From positions 186,001-250,000 of the forward strand of contig NZ_UTHA01000001.1 in assembly GCF_900582195.1 (NCBI RefSeq): a DNA stretch of 64,000 nucleotides, in the 5' to 3' direction. Positions 10,785-20,133 of the stretch are shown piece after piece (the first letter of the stretch is position 1; each line of letters begins with the position of its first letter). The stretch comes from Pseudomonas viridiflava. Its GTDB lineage: Bacteria; Pseudomonadota; Gammaproteobacteria; Pseudomonadales; Pseudomonadaceae. A program made the translations under genes and the position numbers. Below the pieces are notes generated by a model. That model worked only from the letters and a program-made list of their open reading frames with translations, was not told where the DNA came from and ran no database searches.

Positions 10785-11672
10785 TCATTTTTTGATCTGT
10801 TGCGGATCAGGCTTCTCGGCCTGATCCGCCGCTTCCTTCGGCGCCCCGCTCTCGCTGCGGATCTGCGCATGACTGATCAGCGCAAAGATAAAACTGCCGC
10901 CAATGATGTTCCCCGCCAGCGTCGGCCCCGCGAAGACCATCCAGAAATCACTCCACGGCAATTCACCGGCAAACACCAGATACGACACTTCCGCCGATCC
11001 CACCACAATGTGCGTGAAATCACCGAGCGCCATCAGGTAGGTGATGAGGATAATGATCCACATCTTCGCGCTCTCCATGGACGGAATCATCCAGACCATA
11101 GTGGCGATCATCCAGCCAGACACGATGCCTTTGGCAAACATCTGGCTGGCGTGGTTTTCCATGACCTTGCGCCCAATTTCGAGGAAGGCATGGTCAGTCT
11201 TGGTGTCGAAGATCGGCAATTCGAGCATCACGTATGCGACCAGAATCGTGCCACACAGGTTGCCGACCAAAACCACTGTCCACAGGCGGATCAGCCGGCC
11301 GAAGTTTTTAAGGGTTGGTTTGGTCATGACCGGCAGTACGGCGGTCAGGGTGTTTTCGGTGAACAGTTGCTGACGGGCGAGGATCACCGCGAGAAAACCT
11401 GCGCAGTAGCCGAAGCTGGCGATCACTTTGAATTCATCACCGTCGGGCAGGCGCGAATTGAGCAGGCCCATGCCCATCAGCGACAGGCCCATGGTCAGCC
11501 CGGCCGCCAATGCCGACCACCACAGCGCGGCGATGCTGCGCTCCAGTTCCTGATCGCCTTGGCTGCGGATGATTTCGTGCAGAACGGCCGCGCGGGGCGG
11601 CTGGTTTTTCTCGACTTCGTGCTGCTCTTTGGCCGAGAGATCGGGGGTCTTGCCGTCGGTGGGGGTGGTCAT
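10785..11672 (-). CDS. Formate/nitrite transporter family protein (YfdC-like)
   Basis: The 295-residue protein has a charged N-terminal segment (to about residue 50) and six predicted helices with FNT-family sequence, including the SFGYCAGFLAVILARQQLFTENTLTAVLPVM region. FNT proteins are pentameric channels for small monocarboxylates or nitrite; this YfdC-like subgroup has an uncertain substrate. It is convergent with the antiporter and has no intergenic gap to it. Confidence 0.87.
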   Translation of the reverse strand: MTTPTDGKTPDLSAKEQHEVEKNQPPRAAVLHEIIRSQGDQELERSIAALWWSALAAGLTMGLSLMGMGLLNSRLPDGDEFKVIASFGYCAGFLAVILARQQLFTENTLTAVLPVMTKPTLKNFGRLIRLWTVVLVGNLCGTILVAYVMLELPIFDTKTDHAFLEIGRKVMENHASQMFAKGIVSGWMIATMVWMIPSMESAKMWIIILITYLMALGDFTHIVVGSAEVSYLVFAGELPWSDFWMVFAGPTLAGNIIGGSFIFALISHAQIRSESGAPKEAADQAEKPDPQQIKK

Positions 11673-11766
11673 GGCGTGGGAACCGTGGGGGTGGTGTTTA
11701 CCTACGACCCCGGCGGTTCATGGCTGTTCAGTGGCCAGATGATTCTTCGCTGACTGACCAACCGCT

Positions 11767-11830
11767 TTCGCGAGCAAGATCGCTCCCACAGATACCGCGT
11801 GATCCTTGTGGGAGCGAGCTTGCTCGCGAA
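11767..11830. repeat. REPIN (inverted pair of GTGGGAGCGAGC repeats)
   Basis: Inverted pair downstream of the thioesterase gene; the left arm has a one-base variant (AAGATCGCTCCC instead of AAGCTCGCTCCC). Confidence 0.85.
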
Positions 11831-11846
11831 GAAAGCACCGCCGATG

Positions 11847-12254
11847 TTATTTGGTGACTAGCTCATCTTCCTGAAACTGGTCTTTCACATATTTGATTTC
11901 AGTGCGGCCATGCGGCGCTGGCAGGCCGTCTTCGCCCAGATTCACAAAAACCATCTTCTCAACGGTAAGAATGCTCTTGCGGGTGATCTTGTTGCGCACT
12001 TCGCAGGTCAGGGTGATCGAGGTGCGACCGAACTCGGTGGCGGTGATGCCCAGTTCGATGATGTCGCCCTGACGCGAGGCGCTGACAAAGTTGATTTCGG
12101 AAATGTACTTGGTCACCACGCGCTGATTGCCCAACTGGACGATGGCGTAAATCGCCGCTTCTTCGTCGATCCAGCGCAAAAGGCTGCCGCCGAACAGGGT
12201 GCCGTTGGGGTTGAGGTCTTCGGGTTTTACCCATTTGCGGGTGTGGAAATTCAT
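11847..12254 (-). CDS. Acyl-CoA thioesterase (hotdog fold, YciA-like)
   Basis: The 135-residue protein is one hotdog domain with the acyl-CoA thioesterase segment NPNGTLFGGSLLRWIDEEAAIYA, including the catalytic aspartate-type residue in WIDEEAA, and a later F-G-R-T-S motif. It should hydrolyse acyl-CoA to CoA and free acid in the cytoplasm. The start at 12254 has a good AGGAG sequence 6 bases upstream; an upstream in-frame start would extend into the ahcY promoter region and is less likely. It is divergent from ahcY. Confidence 0.87.
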   Translation of the reverse strand: MNFHTRKWVKPEDLNPNGTLFGGSLLRWIDEEAAIYAIVQLGNQRVVTKYISEINFVSASRQGDIIELGITATEFGRTSITLTCEVRNKITRKSILTVEKMVFVNLGEDGLPAPHGRTEIKYVKDQFQEDELVTK

Positions 12255-12374
12255 CTTCACTCCTGAGTGTCTTGCCGAACGATGGACGGTATCTTGGCAG
12301 ACTGAGCGGTCATGCTCCATGCGGCTTCGACTATGGTCGTCATTAACGATCTTCATCTGGCCGACAGAAACCCT

Positions 12375-12402
12375 TTGGAAGATCAGTCTAGACGGCTATA
12401 AT
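12375..12402 (+). promoter_or_regulatory. Putative sigma-70 promoter of ahcY
   Basis: A consensus -10 TATAAT (12397-12402) has a -35-like TTGGAA (12375-12380) 16 bases upstream. Transcription would begin near 12409 and run through the hairpin at 12415-12444 and the SAH riboswitch. Confidence 0.6.
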
Positions 12403-12414
12403 CGCCCCCGTTTC

Positions 12415-13984
<1,570 letters not shown>

Positions 13985-13991
13985 GTTAAGA

Positions 13992-14162
13992 GCAGCTGCG
14001 AGCTTCTAGCTTCAAGCGGCAAGCGAGGTCAAAAGCCGAACTTGCCGTGCGAAGCCTGAGGCTCTGCCATCATTTCAAAACAGCGTCAGGCTACAGGCTA
14101 CATGCACAAGAGATCAGCGCACCTCCGCTCCTCTTGCAGCTCGTAGCTTGCAGCTTGTGGCT
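13992..14162. repeat. AGCTTGCAGCTT-type repeats between ahcY and metF
   Basis: The gap contains degenerate strings such as GCAGCTGCGAGCTTCTAGCT (13992 onward) and, near 14131-14160, a roughly inverted copy with GCAGCTCGTAGCTTGCAGCT. A further relative follows metF at about 15026-15057. No ORF, clear terminator or promoter could be assigned here. Confidence 0.45.
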
Positions 14163-14175
14163 GGAGGTCCCCTCC
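14163..14175 (+). promoter_or_regulatory. Ribosome binding site of metF within a small hairpin
   Basis: The strong Shine-Dalgarno sequence GGAGG (14163-14167) is followed, after a 3-base loop TCC, by its exact complement CCTCC (14171-14175), directly before the ATG at 14177. Folding would mask the ribosome site. Confidence 0.55.
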
Positions 14176-14176
14176 G

Positions 14177-15022
14177 ATGTCTCAAGACCGTCGCTACAGC
14201 TTCGAGTTCTTCCCGACCAAGACCGATGCTGGGCATGAAAAACTGCTCGCCACTGCCCGTCAGCTGGCCACATACAACCCTGACTTCTTTTCCTGCACCT
14301 ATGGCGCGGGGGGTTCGACCCGTGATCGCACCCTCAACACCGTTCTGCAACTGGAAAGCGAAGTCAAAATCCCGGCCGCACCGCACCTGTCGTGCGTCGG
14401 CGACAGCAAGGACGATCTGCGCGACCTGCTGAACGAGTACAAGGCTGCCGGCATCAAGCGTATCGTTGCCCTGCGTGGTGACCTGCCGTCCGGCATGGGC
14501 ATGACCAGCGGTGAGCTGCGCCACGCCAATGAACTGGTGGAATTCATTCGTGAAGAAACCGGCGATCATTTCCATATCGAAGTCGCCGCTTACCCGGAGA
14601 TGCATCCGCAAGCACGCAACTACGAAGACGATCTGGCCAACTTCATCCGCAAGGCCAAGGCCGGTGCCGACAGCGCAATCACCCAGTACTTCTTCAATGC
14701 CGACAGTTACTTCTACTTTGTCGAGCGTTTGCAGGCGCAGGGTGTCGATTTGCCGATCGTCCCAGGGATCATGCCGATCACCAACTACAGCAAGCTCGCG
14801 CGCTTCTCCGATGCCTGCGGTGCGGAAATCCCGCGCTGGATCCGCAAGCAACTGGAAGCCTACGGCGATGACACTCAGAGCATTCAGCGCTTTGGTGAGC
14901 AAGTCGTCAGCGAGATGTGCGAACGCCTGTTGCAGGGCGGCGCGCCGGGGCTGCATTTTTATTCCATGAACCAGGCTGAACCGAGTCTGGCGATCTGGAA
15001 TAACCTGAAGTTGCCTCGTTGA
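14177..15022 (+). CDS. metF: 5,10-methylenetetrahydrofolate reductase
   Basis: MetF reduces methylene-THF to methyl-THF with FAD and NADH, supplying the methyl group for methionine synthesis. The 281-residue protein shows the family start YSFEFFPTKTDAGHEKLLATARQL, the glycine-rich FSCTYGAGGSTRDRT, the folate-site segment LRGDLPSG, and ITQYFFNADSYFYFVERL. Length and motifs are normal. It follows ahcY in the same direction but is separated by a repeat-rich gap of about 190 bases, so it may have its own promoter. Translation may be limited by the hairpin over its ribosome site. Confidence 0.97.
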   Translation: MSQDRRYSFEFFPTKTDAGHEKLLATARQLATYNPDFFSCTYGAGGSTRDRTLNTVLQLESEVKIPAAPHLSCVGDSKDDLRDLLNEYKAAGIKRIVALRGDLPSGMGMTSGELRHANELVEFIREETGDHFHIEVAAYPEMHPQARNYEDDLANFIRKAKAGADSAITQYFFNADSYFYFVERLQAQGVDLPIVPGIMPITNYSKLARFSDACGAEIPRWIRKQLEAYGDDTQSIQRFGEQVVSEMCERLLQGGAPGLHFYSMNQAEPSLAIWNNLKLPR

Positions 15023-15069
15023 TGCAGCGACAAGCATCAAGCTGAAAGCTACAAGCAAGATCAAGAGAT

Positions 15070-15117
15070 CGCAGCCTTCGGCAACTCCTACAGGGGTTGG
15101 CGGCGCTGCGATTTTTT
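15070..15117 (+). terminator. Possible terminator after metF
   Basis: CGCAGC (15070-15075) pairs with GCTGCG (15105-15110) and is followed by ATTTTTT. The loop is long and partly folds on itself (CGGCAACTCC...GGGGTTGGCGG). The stem is short, so the call is moderate. Confidence 0.5.
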
Positions 15118-15192
15118 ACGTTTGAATCCCCGTTTTAGAGCTTGTGCAGGCACTTTCTGGCTCTTTCGCGTTTCTCGTCGTAATCTCAAGCC

Positions 15193-16005
15193 ATGCCTTT
15201 GATCACACAGTTATTCGCCGTGCTGGTTTTTGCTTGCCTGAGCGTTGCTGCTCGAGGCGAGAAGCTGCGTATTGTCACCGAGCCGTGGGCGCCTTACGTC
15301 TACGAAGAAAACGGTAAAAACCTCGGGCTGGATTACGAAACCACGGCCATCGTCTTCAAACGTCTGGGCATCGAAGTCGAATGGCAATTCCTGCCGTGGA
15401 AGCGTTGCCTGTCGATGCTGGAAACCGGCCAGGCCGACGGCGCACTGGATATCTTTCACAGCGATGAACGCGACGCCACCCTGCTCTACCCAAGCGAGCC
15501 GCTGTCGGACGTCGAGTTCGTGATGTTCTACGCCAACGAGCGGCCGCACCCGTTCAGCAAACTCGAAGAACTCAAGGGCCTGACCATCGGCACTTCGCCG
15601 GGTTATCTGTACAGCCCCGACTTCAGCGAATCGACGCTGTTTACCCGTGAACCGGCCCCGACCCACGAAGCCAACTTCGGCAAACTGGTTCGCGGTCGCA
15701 TTGACTTGCTGATCACCGATCGCCGCGTCGGTCAGCATTTGCTCGATGAATTGAATATCCGCGATCAGATCAGCGAGAACCCAACGGTTATTAGCCGCCA
15801 AAGCCAGTTTCTTGCGGTTCGGCGCAATGCCGGGATGGATTTGCTGGTGCAGCGGTTTGGCGCCGAACTCAAGCGATTCAAGCGCGAACCGGCTTATGCC
15901 GAGCTGAGCGCTCGTTATGGCGCGGCGCCCGCGATTGCCGCGCCGCTGGGCAATGCCACGGCCAGCGGCAAAACCGTTGAGCAGCAGGAAAGCAGCGCGC
16001 AGTGA
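15193..16005 (+). CDS. Periplasmic substrate-binding protein (SBP family 3)
   Basis: The 270-residue protein has a signal peptide (MPLITQLFAVLVFACLSVAARG) and a bacterial extracellular solute-binding family 3 domain from LRIVTEPWAPYVYEENGKNLGLDYETTAIVFKRLG onward. It has no adjacent ABC permease or ATPase. Orphan family 3 proteins of this kind are often sensors or feed distant transporters; the ligand is unknown. The C-terminal 25 residues are alanine-rich and probably disordered. It lies upstream of the RhlE-type helicase gene but that gene has its own -10-like sequence. Confidence 0.8.
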   Translation: MPLITQLFAVLVFACLSVAARGEKLRIVTEPWAPYVYEENGKNLGLDYETTAIVFKRLGIEVEWQFLPWKRCLSMLETGQADGALDIFHSDERDATLLYPSEPLSDVEFVMFYANERPHPFSKLEELKGLTIGTSPGYLYSPDFSESTLFTREPAPTHEANFGKLVRGRIDLLITDRRVGQHLLDELNIRDQISENPTVISRQSQFLAVRRNAGMDLLVQRFGAELKRFKREPAYAELSARYGAAPAIAAPLGNATASGKTVEQQESSAQ

Positions 16006-16014
16006 TTGCTCTGT

Positions 16015-16227
16015 TATACTCCGGCGTTCCCGCCAGGCTCACGCCCGGACGCCCGGAACCGTAACAGGCCTCTCGACCCGCTACAGCGCAGCTTTGCAGC
16101 CCGCGCGAGCACTCCAGACGTGCCTTCGGAACCGCAGCAGGACCGGACGGGATTGCGTCCTCTTAAACGCCATTCGCGCCAGGCAAGACTCCCATTGGGC
16201 CAAGCCCTAACTAAAACAGGATTACTC
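16015..16227 (+). promoter_or_regulatory. Promoter-like -10 box and long leader of the rhlE-type gene
   Basis: A TATACT box at 16015-16020, no convincing -35 box, and then about 200 bases without a supported ORF lead to the helicase ATG. The leader contains several GC-rich inverted segments. Long structured leaders are common in cold-inducible or autoregulated RNA helicase genes, but no specific structure could be assigned. Confidence 0.4.
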
Positions 16228-18108
16228 ATGTCCTTTGCTTCCCTCGGTCTCTCCGAGGCTTTAGTCCGCGCCATCGAAGATGCGGGCTATACCGAGCCTA
16301 CTCCGGTGCAACAGCGGGCCATTCCCGCCGTGTTGCAAGGTCGCGACCTGATGGTTGCGGCACAGACAGGTACCGGTAAAACCGGCGGTTTCGCCCTTCC
16401 GATCCTGGAGCGGTTGTTCCCCAACGGTCACCCGGACAAATCCCAGCGTCATGGCCCGCGCCAACCGCGCGTACTGGTCCTGACCCCTACCCGCGAACTC
16501 GCGGCCCAGGTTCACGAGAGCTTCAAGATCTACGCCCGTGACCTGAAATTCGTCAGCGCCTGCATCTTCGGCGGCGTCGGCATGAACCCACAGGTTCAGG
16601 CCATGTCCCGTGGTGTAGACGTGCTCGTCGCCTGCCCGGGTCGCTTGCTCGACCTCTGCGGCCAAGGCAGCGTTGACCTGTCCCACGTGGAAATCCTCGT
16701 CCTCGACGAAGCCGACCGCATGCTCGACATGGGTTTCGTGCACGACGTGAAGAAAGTCCTCGCGCGCCTGCCGTCCAAGCGTCAGAACCTGCTGTTCTCG
16801 GCGACGTTCTCCAAGGACATCACCGACCTCGCCGGCAAGCTGCTGCACAACCCGGAACGCATCGAAGTGACGCCGCCGAACACCACGGTCGAGCGCATCG
16901 AACAACGCGTATTCCGTCTGCCGGCCAGCCACAAGCGTGCGCTGCTGGCGCACCTGATCACCGCCGGCGCTTGGGAACAGGTGCTGGTGTTCACCCGCAC
17001 CAAGCACGGCGCCAACCGTCTGGCCGAGTACCTGGACAAGCACGGCCTGCCGGCTGTGGCGATCCACGGTAACAAGAGCCAGAACGCGCGCACCAAAGCG
17101 CTGGCCGACTTCAAGGCCAACCAGGTACGCATTCTGGTCGCCACCGACATCGCCGCACGCGGTCTGGACATCGATCAGTTGCCACACGTGGTCAACTTCG
17201 AACTGCCGAACGTCGATGAAGATTACGTACACCGTATCGGCCGTACTGGCCGTGCCGGTCGTTCGGGCGAGGCGATCTCGCTGGTCGCGCCGGACGAAGA
17301 AAAACTGCTGAAAAGCATCGAACGCATGACCAAGCAGAAAATCGCCGACGGCGACCTGATGGGCTTCGATTCGAGCACCATTGAAGCCGAGAAACCGGAA
17401 GTGCGTGAGCGTCCGGACGTGCGCAACCCGCGCAATCCACGTGGCCCACGCGGTGACGGCCCGAATGGCGGCGGCGGTGGCGGCGGTCGTAAAGACAAAG
17501 GCAAAGACAAGGGCAAGGAAAAACCGGCCGGTGAACGTGGCGAGCGTCCTGCCCGTCAGCAAAAACCGCGCGAAGGCACCCCTGCCCGCGAACAGCGTCC
17601 GAGCCAACCGCCACGTGCAGCGGCCGATCGGGCACCGGACGAGTTCCTCGACGACGATATCGATAACTTCGGTAACCGCGTTGACTACGTGCCAAAGCCT
17701 GCCCCTGCTGGCGGCCGTGGTCGTCGTCCAGGCGCACCGGCTCAAGGCGCAGGTTCCGGCGCACCTCGCGGCGGTCAGTCGCAAGGTCGCCAGAGCGGCC
17801 CGCGCAACAGCAACGGTTCGAGCACCGGCACCCCGCCAGCCAAACGCAGCGGCGGCCCGCGCAACGGTGCACCGCGAGATGGTCAGTCGGGTCGTCGCGA
17901 CGATTCCGCCTCGTCGTCGCGCAACCGCCGCCCGGCACGTGACGATCAGCCACGCAGCGAGCCAGCCGTGCAGAACCCCCGCAGCAACGGCCCAAAGATC
18001 ATGCACAAGGAATCGAAAGCCGACCGCTTCCCGACGCCTGAGCAGCTCGATCAACTGCCAAGCCGCCCACGTGGCGAAAAACCAGCGCTGCTGACTCGCA
18101 ATCGCTGA
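16228..18108 (+). CDS. rhlE: DEAD-box ATP-dependent RNA helicase, RhlE type
   Basis: The enzyme unwinds RNA duplexes with ATP in the cytoplasm. Core motifs are in order: Q motif ([14 protein letters not shown]), motif I AQTGTGKT, motif Ia PTRELA, DEAD in [16 protein letters not shown] in LFSATFS, and motif [13 protein letters not shown]. From about residue 390 to 626 the chain is a low-complexity tail rich in Arg, Gly, Pro, Gln and Ala, much longer than in the enterobacterial RhlE and likely an RNA-binding disordered region. The start at 16228 was chosen because [21 protein letters not shown] is the family N-terminus; upstream frame is leader. A strong terminator follows. Confidence 0.92.
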   Translation: MSFASLGLSEALVRAIEDAGYTEPTPVQQRAIPAVLQGRDLMVAAQTGTGKTGGFALPILERLFPNGHPDKSQRHGPRQPRVLVLTPTRELAAQVHESFKIYARDLKFVSACIFGGVGMNPQVQAMSRGVDVLVACPGRLLDLCGQGSVDLSHVEILVLDEADRMLDMGFVHDVKKVLARLPSKRQNLLFSATFSKDITDLAGKLLHNPERIEVTPPNTTVERIEQRVFRLPASHKRALLAHLITAGAWEQVLVFTRTKHGANRLAEYLDKHGLPAVAIHGNKSQNARTKALADFKANQVRILVATDIAARGLDIDQLPHVVNFELPNVDEDYVHRIGRTGRAGRSGEAISLVAPDEEKLLKSIERMTKQKIADGDLMGFDSSTIEAEKPEVRERPDVRNPRNPRGPRGDGPNGGGGGGGRKDKGKDKGKEKPAGERGERPARQQKPREGTPAREQRPSQPPRAAADRAPDEFLDDDIDNFGNRVDYVPKPAPAGGRGRRPGAPAQGAGSGAPRGGQSQGRQSGPRNSNGSSTGTPPAKRSGGPRNGAPRDGQSGRRDDSASSSRNRRPARDDQPRSEPAVQNPRSNGPKIMHKESKADRFPTPEQLDQLPSRPRGEKPALLTRNR

Positions 18109-18122
18109 TTTGACGCTGCAAT

Positions 18123-18160
18123 GAAAAATGCCCCGACTCGAAAGAGCCGGGGCATTTTTT
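18123..18160 (+). terminator. Intrinsic terminator of the rhlE-type gene
   Basis: The stem ATGCCCCGACTC/GAGCCGGGGCAT closes a GAAA-type loop and is followed by a T-run (18155-18160). One mismatch in the lower stem; the A-run before it allows bidirectional use. Confidence 0.9.
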
Positions 18161-18192
18161 ATGGCGTCACCAATCCCCGCATCACGACAATC

Positions 18193-18290
18193 CCCCTGTG
18201 GGAGCGAGCTTGCTCGCGAAAGCGTCGGATCAGTCGAGACCTCTGGTGAATGACACACCGCATTCGCGAGCAAGCTCGCTCCCACAGGGG
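18193..18290. repeat. REPIN (inverted pair of GTGGGAGCGAGC repeats)
   Basis: Two full-length copies face each other, with outer arms CCCCTGTGGG and CCCACAGGGG, lying between the rhlE and yceI terminators. Confidence 0.9.
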
Positions 18291-18308
18291 ATGTGTGTGA
18301 CGCGCAAT

Positions 18309-18345
18309 AAAAAACGCCCCCGATCTTTCGACCGGGGGCGTTTTT
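18309..18345 (-). terminator. Intrinsic terminator of yceI
   Basis: ACGCCCCC (18314-18321) pairs with GGGGGCGT (18334-18341); A- and T-runs flank both sides, so it can serve both strands. It lies 17 bases downstream of the yceI stop codon. Confidence 0.88.
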
Positions 18346-18361
18346 GTATGGAGAGCGAAAG

Positions 18362-18937
18362 TTACTTAACTTTCACGCCTTCCAGCGAGATGTCCAGATC
18401 TGCGGTTTGCGAGGTAGGACCTGGGCCCTTGATCCCGAAATCGTTCAGGTTAAGGGTGGTCTTGGCGTTGAAGCCAGCACGCTCGCCGCCCCATGGATCC
18501 TTGCCTTCGCCGTTGAACGTGGCCTTGAAGGTCACAGGCTTGGTCACGCCGTGCAAGGTCAGGTCGCCAGTCACGTCAGCAGTTTTTTCGCCGGTCGATT
18601 TAACGGCGGTGGAGACGAACTTGGCATCAGCAAACTTGCCCACGTCGAGGAAGTCTTTGCTGGCGATGTGCTTGTCACGTTCAGCGTGGTTCGACCACAG
18701 GCTGGCGGTTTTCACGTCAACCGAGATCTTGCTGGCTTCAGGCTTGGCCGAATCCCACGAGAACGTACCGTCGAAATCCTTGAAAGTACCGTGAATGAAG
18801 CTGTAACCCAGGTGGCTGATTTTCCAGTCAACGAAGGCGTGCTGACCTTCCTTGTCGATTTTGTAGTCCGCTGCCATGGCCTGAGCCGAGAGCAGTGCAG
18901 AACCGATTGCCAGAGCGGCCAGAGTCTTTTTCAACAT
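18362..18937 (-). CDS. yceI: YceI family periplasmic protein
   Basis: The 191-residue protein has a signal peptide ([22 protein letters not shown]) and the YceI lipocalin-like beta-barrel, with the characteristic opening [35 protein letters not shown] and the later [20 protein letters not shown]. The fold binds long polyisoprenoids such as quinones in the periplasm; Pseudomonas homologues include the secreted PasP. It lies 31 bases downstream of a cytochrome b561 gene on the same strand, the usual yceJ-yceI pairing. Confidence 0.92.
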   Translation of the reverse strand: MLKKTLAALAIGSALLSAQAMAADYKIDKEGQHAFVDWKISHLGYSFIHGTFKDFDGTFSWDSAKPEASKISVDVKTASLWSNHAERDKHIASKDFLDVGKFADAKFVSTAVKSTGEKTADVTGDLTLHGVTKPVTFKATFNGEGKDPWGGERAGFNAKTTLNLNDFGIKGPGPTSQTADLDISLEGVKVK

Positions 18938-18968
18938 GCTTTCTTTTCCTTTGAGTCGAGGTTGAATT

Positions 18969-19520
18969 TCAGGCTTTGCGACCGAGCATTCGTGTCAGGG
19001 TCGCATCACGATCGATAAAGTGGTGCTTCAATGCTGCCAACGCATGGAGACCGGAAAAAATTACCAGCGCCCACGCCAGCCAGAGATGAATCACCCCAGC
19101 GGTATCTGCCTGATCCGGTAGCCCGGAAACCAGTGCAGGAACTTCAAACAGGCCAAACACCGGGATCCCGACACCGTCTGCGGTGGAAATCAGGTAACCG
19201 GCAAGCATCACAGCGAACAGCGCCAGATAGAGAAACCCGTGGCCGAACTTGGCGCCGAGACGGGTCATGCGGCTGTAGCTTTGCAGCGTCGGCGGCGGTG
19301 GGCTGATAAAGCGCCACAGCACCCGCAACACCATCACGGCCAGCAACACCAGGCCGATACTCTTGTGCAGGTCCGGCGCCTCTTTGCGCCAGCTGCTGTA
19401 GTAATCCAGCCCGACCATCCACAGGCCCAGCGCGAACAGTCCGAAGACCACCAGCGCCACGCCCCAGTGCATGAAGATGCTGACCCAACCATAGCGCGAA
19501 GAAGAGTTACGTAGCTGCAT
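18969..19520 (-). CDS. Cytochrome b561 family protein (YceJ/CybB-like)
   Basis: The 183-residue protein has four predicted transmembrane helices and heme-ligand histidines in the expected places: [10 protein letters not shown] (helix 1), [17 protein letters not shown] and [23 protein letters not shown]. It should carry two b-type hemes in the inner membrane and oxidise quinol or superoxide. The start at 19520 has AGGA upstream; an in-frame codon at 19550 would add ten residues without a better ribosome site. It forms a likely two-gene operon with yceI. Confidence 0.88.
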   Translation of the reverse strand: MQLRNSSSRYGWVSIFMHWGVALVVFGLFALGLWMVGLDYYSSWRKEAPDLHKSIGLVLLAVMVLRVLWRFISPPPPTLQSYSRMTRLGAKFGHGFLYLALFAVMLAGYLISTADGVGIPVFGLFEVPALVSGLPDQADTAGVIHLWLAWALVIFSGLHALAALKHHFIDRDATLTRMLGRKA

Positions 19521-19793
19521 TGCCCAAATCCTGTGAGAACTGCGAACCAAGACTAGCGAGTTATCTATCGAATTAAAGCGGAAAATTTTGCTTTGAAATA
19601 TCGAGAAATACGATCAAGAGTCTGGAAGTGACGTGTTAAGGAAAGATTAAAGGCGATTACGGCGTGGGACGTCTGGACAAATGATCGTTGCTGAAGCTCT
19701 CGGGCGCCTGCACAAGCGCAAGCAAAGGTGGCCGAGGGAAACGGCCGAACGGGACAGAGTTATTCAAGTAACCGGCCCTCTATTCATGGCTGA

Positions 19794-19952
19794 TTAGTTA
19801 TGAAGTACCGCCGGCGGTTGAAGGCATTCGGCGCTGTAGGGATCTATCTGGCATTTATGCGCGAGCTCTGAACCATAACCGCCAGGAAAGAAACGCCCGT
19901 TGGAGCAACCGGGAAGTGCAATCAGCAAAAGCATGAGAGTGAACGTTTTCAT
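19794..19952 (-). CDS. Small predicted lipoprotein, 52 residues
   Basis: The start at 19952 has an ideal AGGAGG 7 bases upstream and gives a lipoprotein signal MKTFTLMLLLIALPGC with the lipobox cysteine at residue 16. The mature part is only 36 residues (SNGRFFPGGYGSELAHKCQ onward), with two further cysteines and a proline-rich end. I do not recognise a family. The strong ribosome site and the lipobox are the support for a real gene. A short open frame on the other strand ends inside its last codons. Confidence 0.7.
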   Translation of the reverse strand: MKTFTLMLLLIALPGCSNGRFFPGGYGSELAHKCQIDPYSAECLQPPAVLHN

Positions 19953-20090
19953 CAAGTGCCTCCTGTTTTTCCCAGCATAGAATTGGCACCGGGACATCCG
20001 CTATCACCTCACTCTGAGTACTTTGTGGGAAGGCTCCGGTACACAAGTAAGCTCCGTGACCGGATGGCGAAGGACAAAAATGCAGGAAAA

Positions 20091-20119
20091 AAAAACGCGG
20101 CCCTCATGGCCGCGTTTTT
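20091..20119 (-). terminator. Intrinsic terminator of the amine oxidase gene
   Basis: ACGCGGCC (20095-20102) pairs with GGCCGCGT (20108-20115) around a CTCAT loop. On the minus strand the stem is followed by a long T-run, 15 bases after the stop codon. Confidence 0.9.
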
Positions 20120-20133
20120 ATTGAAGCAAAGGC

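Noticed and set aside
13985-14176. Possible RNA gene between ahcY and metF
   Set aside because: The stretch is made of AGCTTGCAGCTT-type repeats with no stable single fold or terminator.
16261-18285. Very long open frame opposite the RhlE-type helicase gene
   Set aside because: It is a shadow of the strongly biased, GC-rich coding strand; the other strand has complete helicase motifs.
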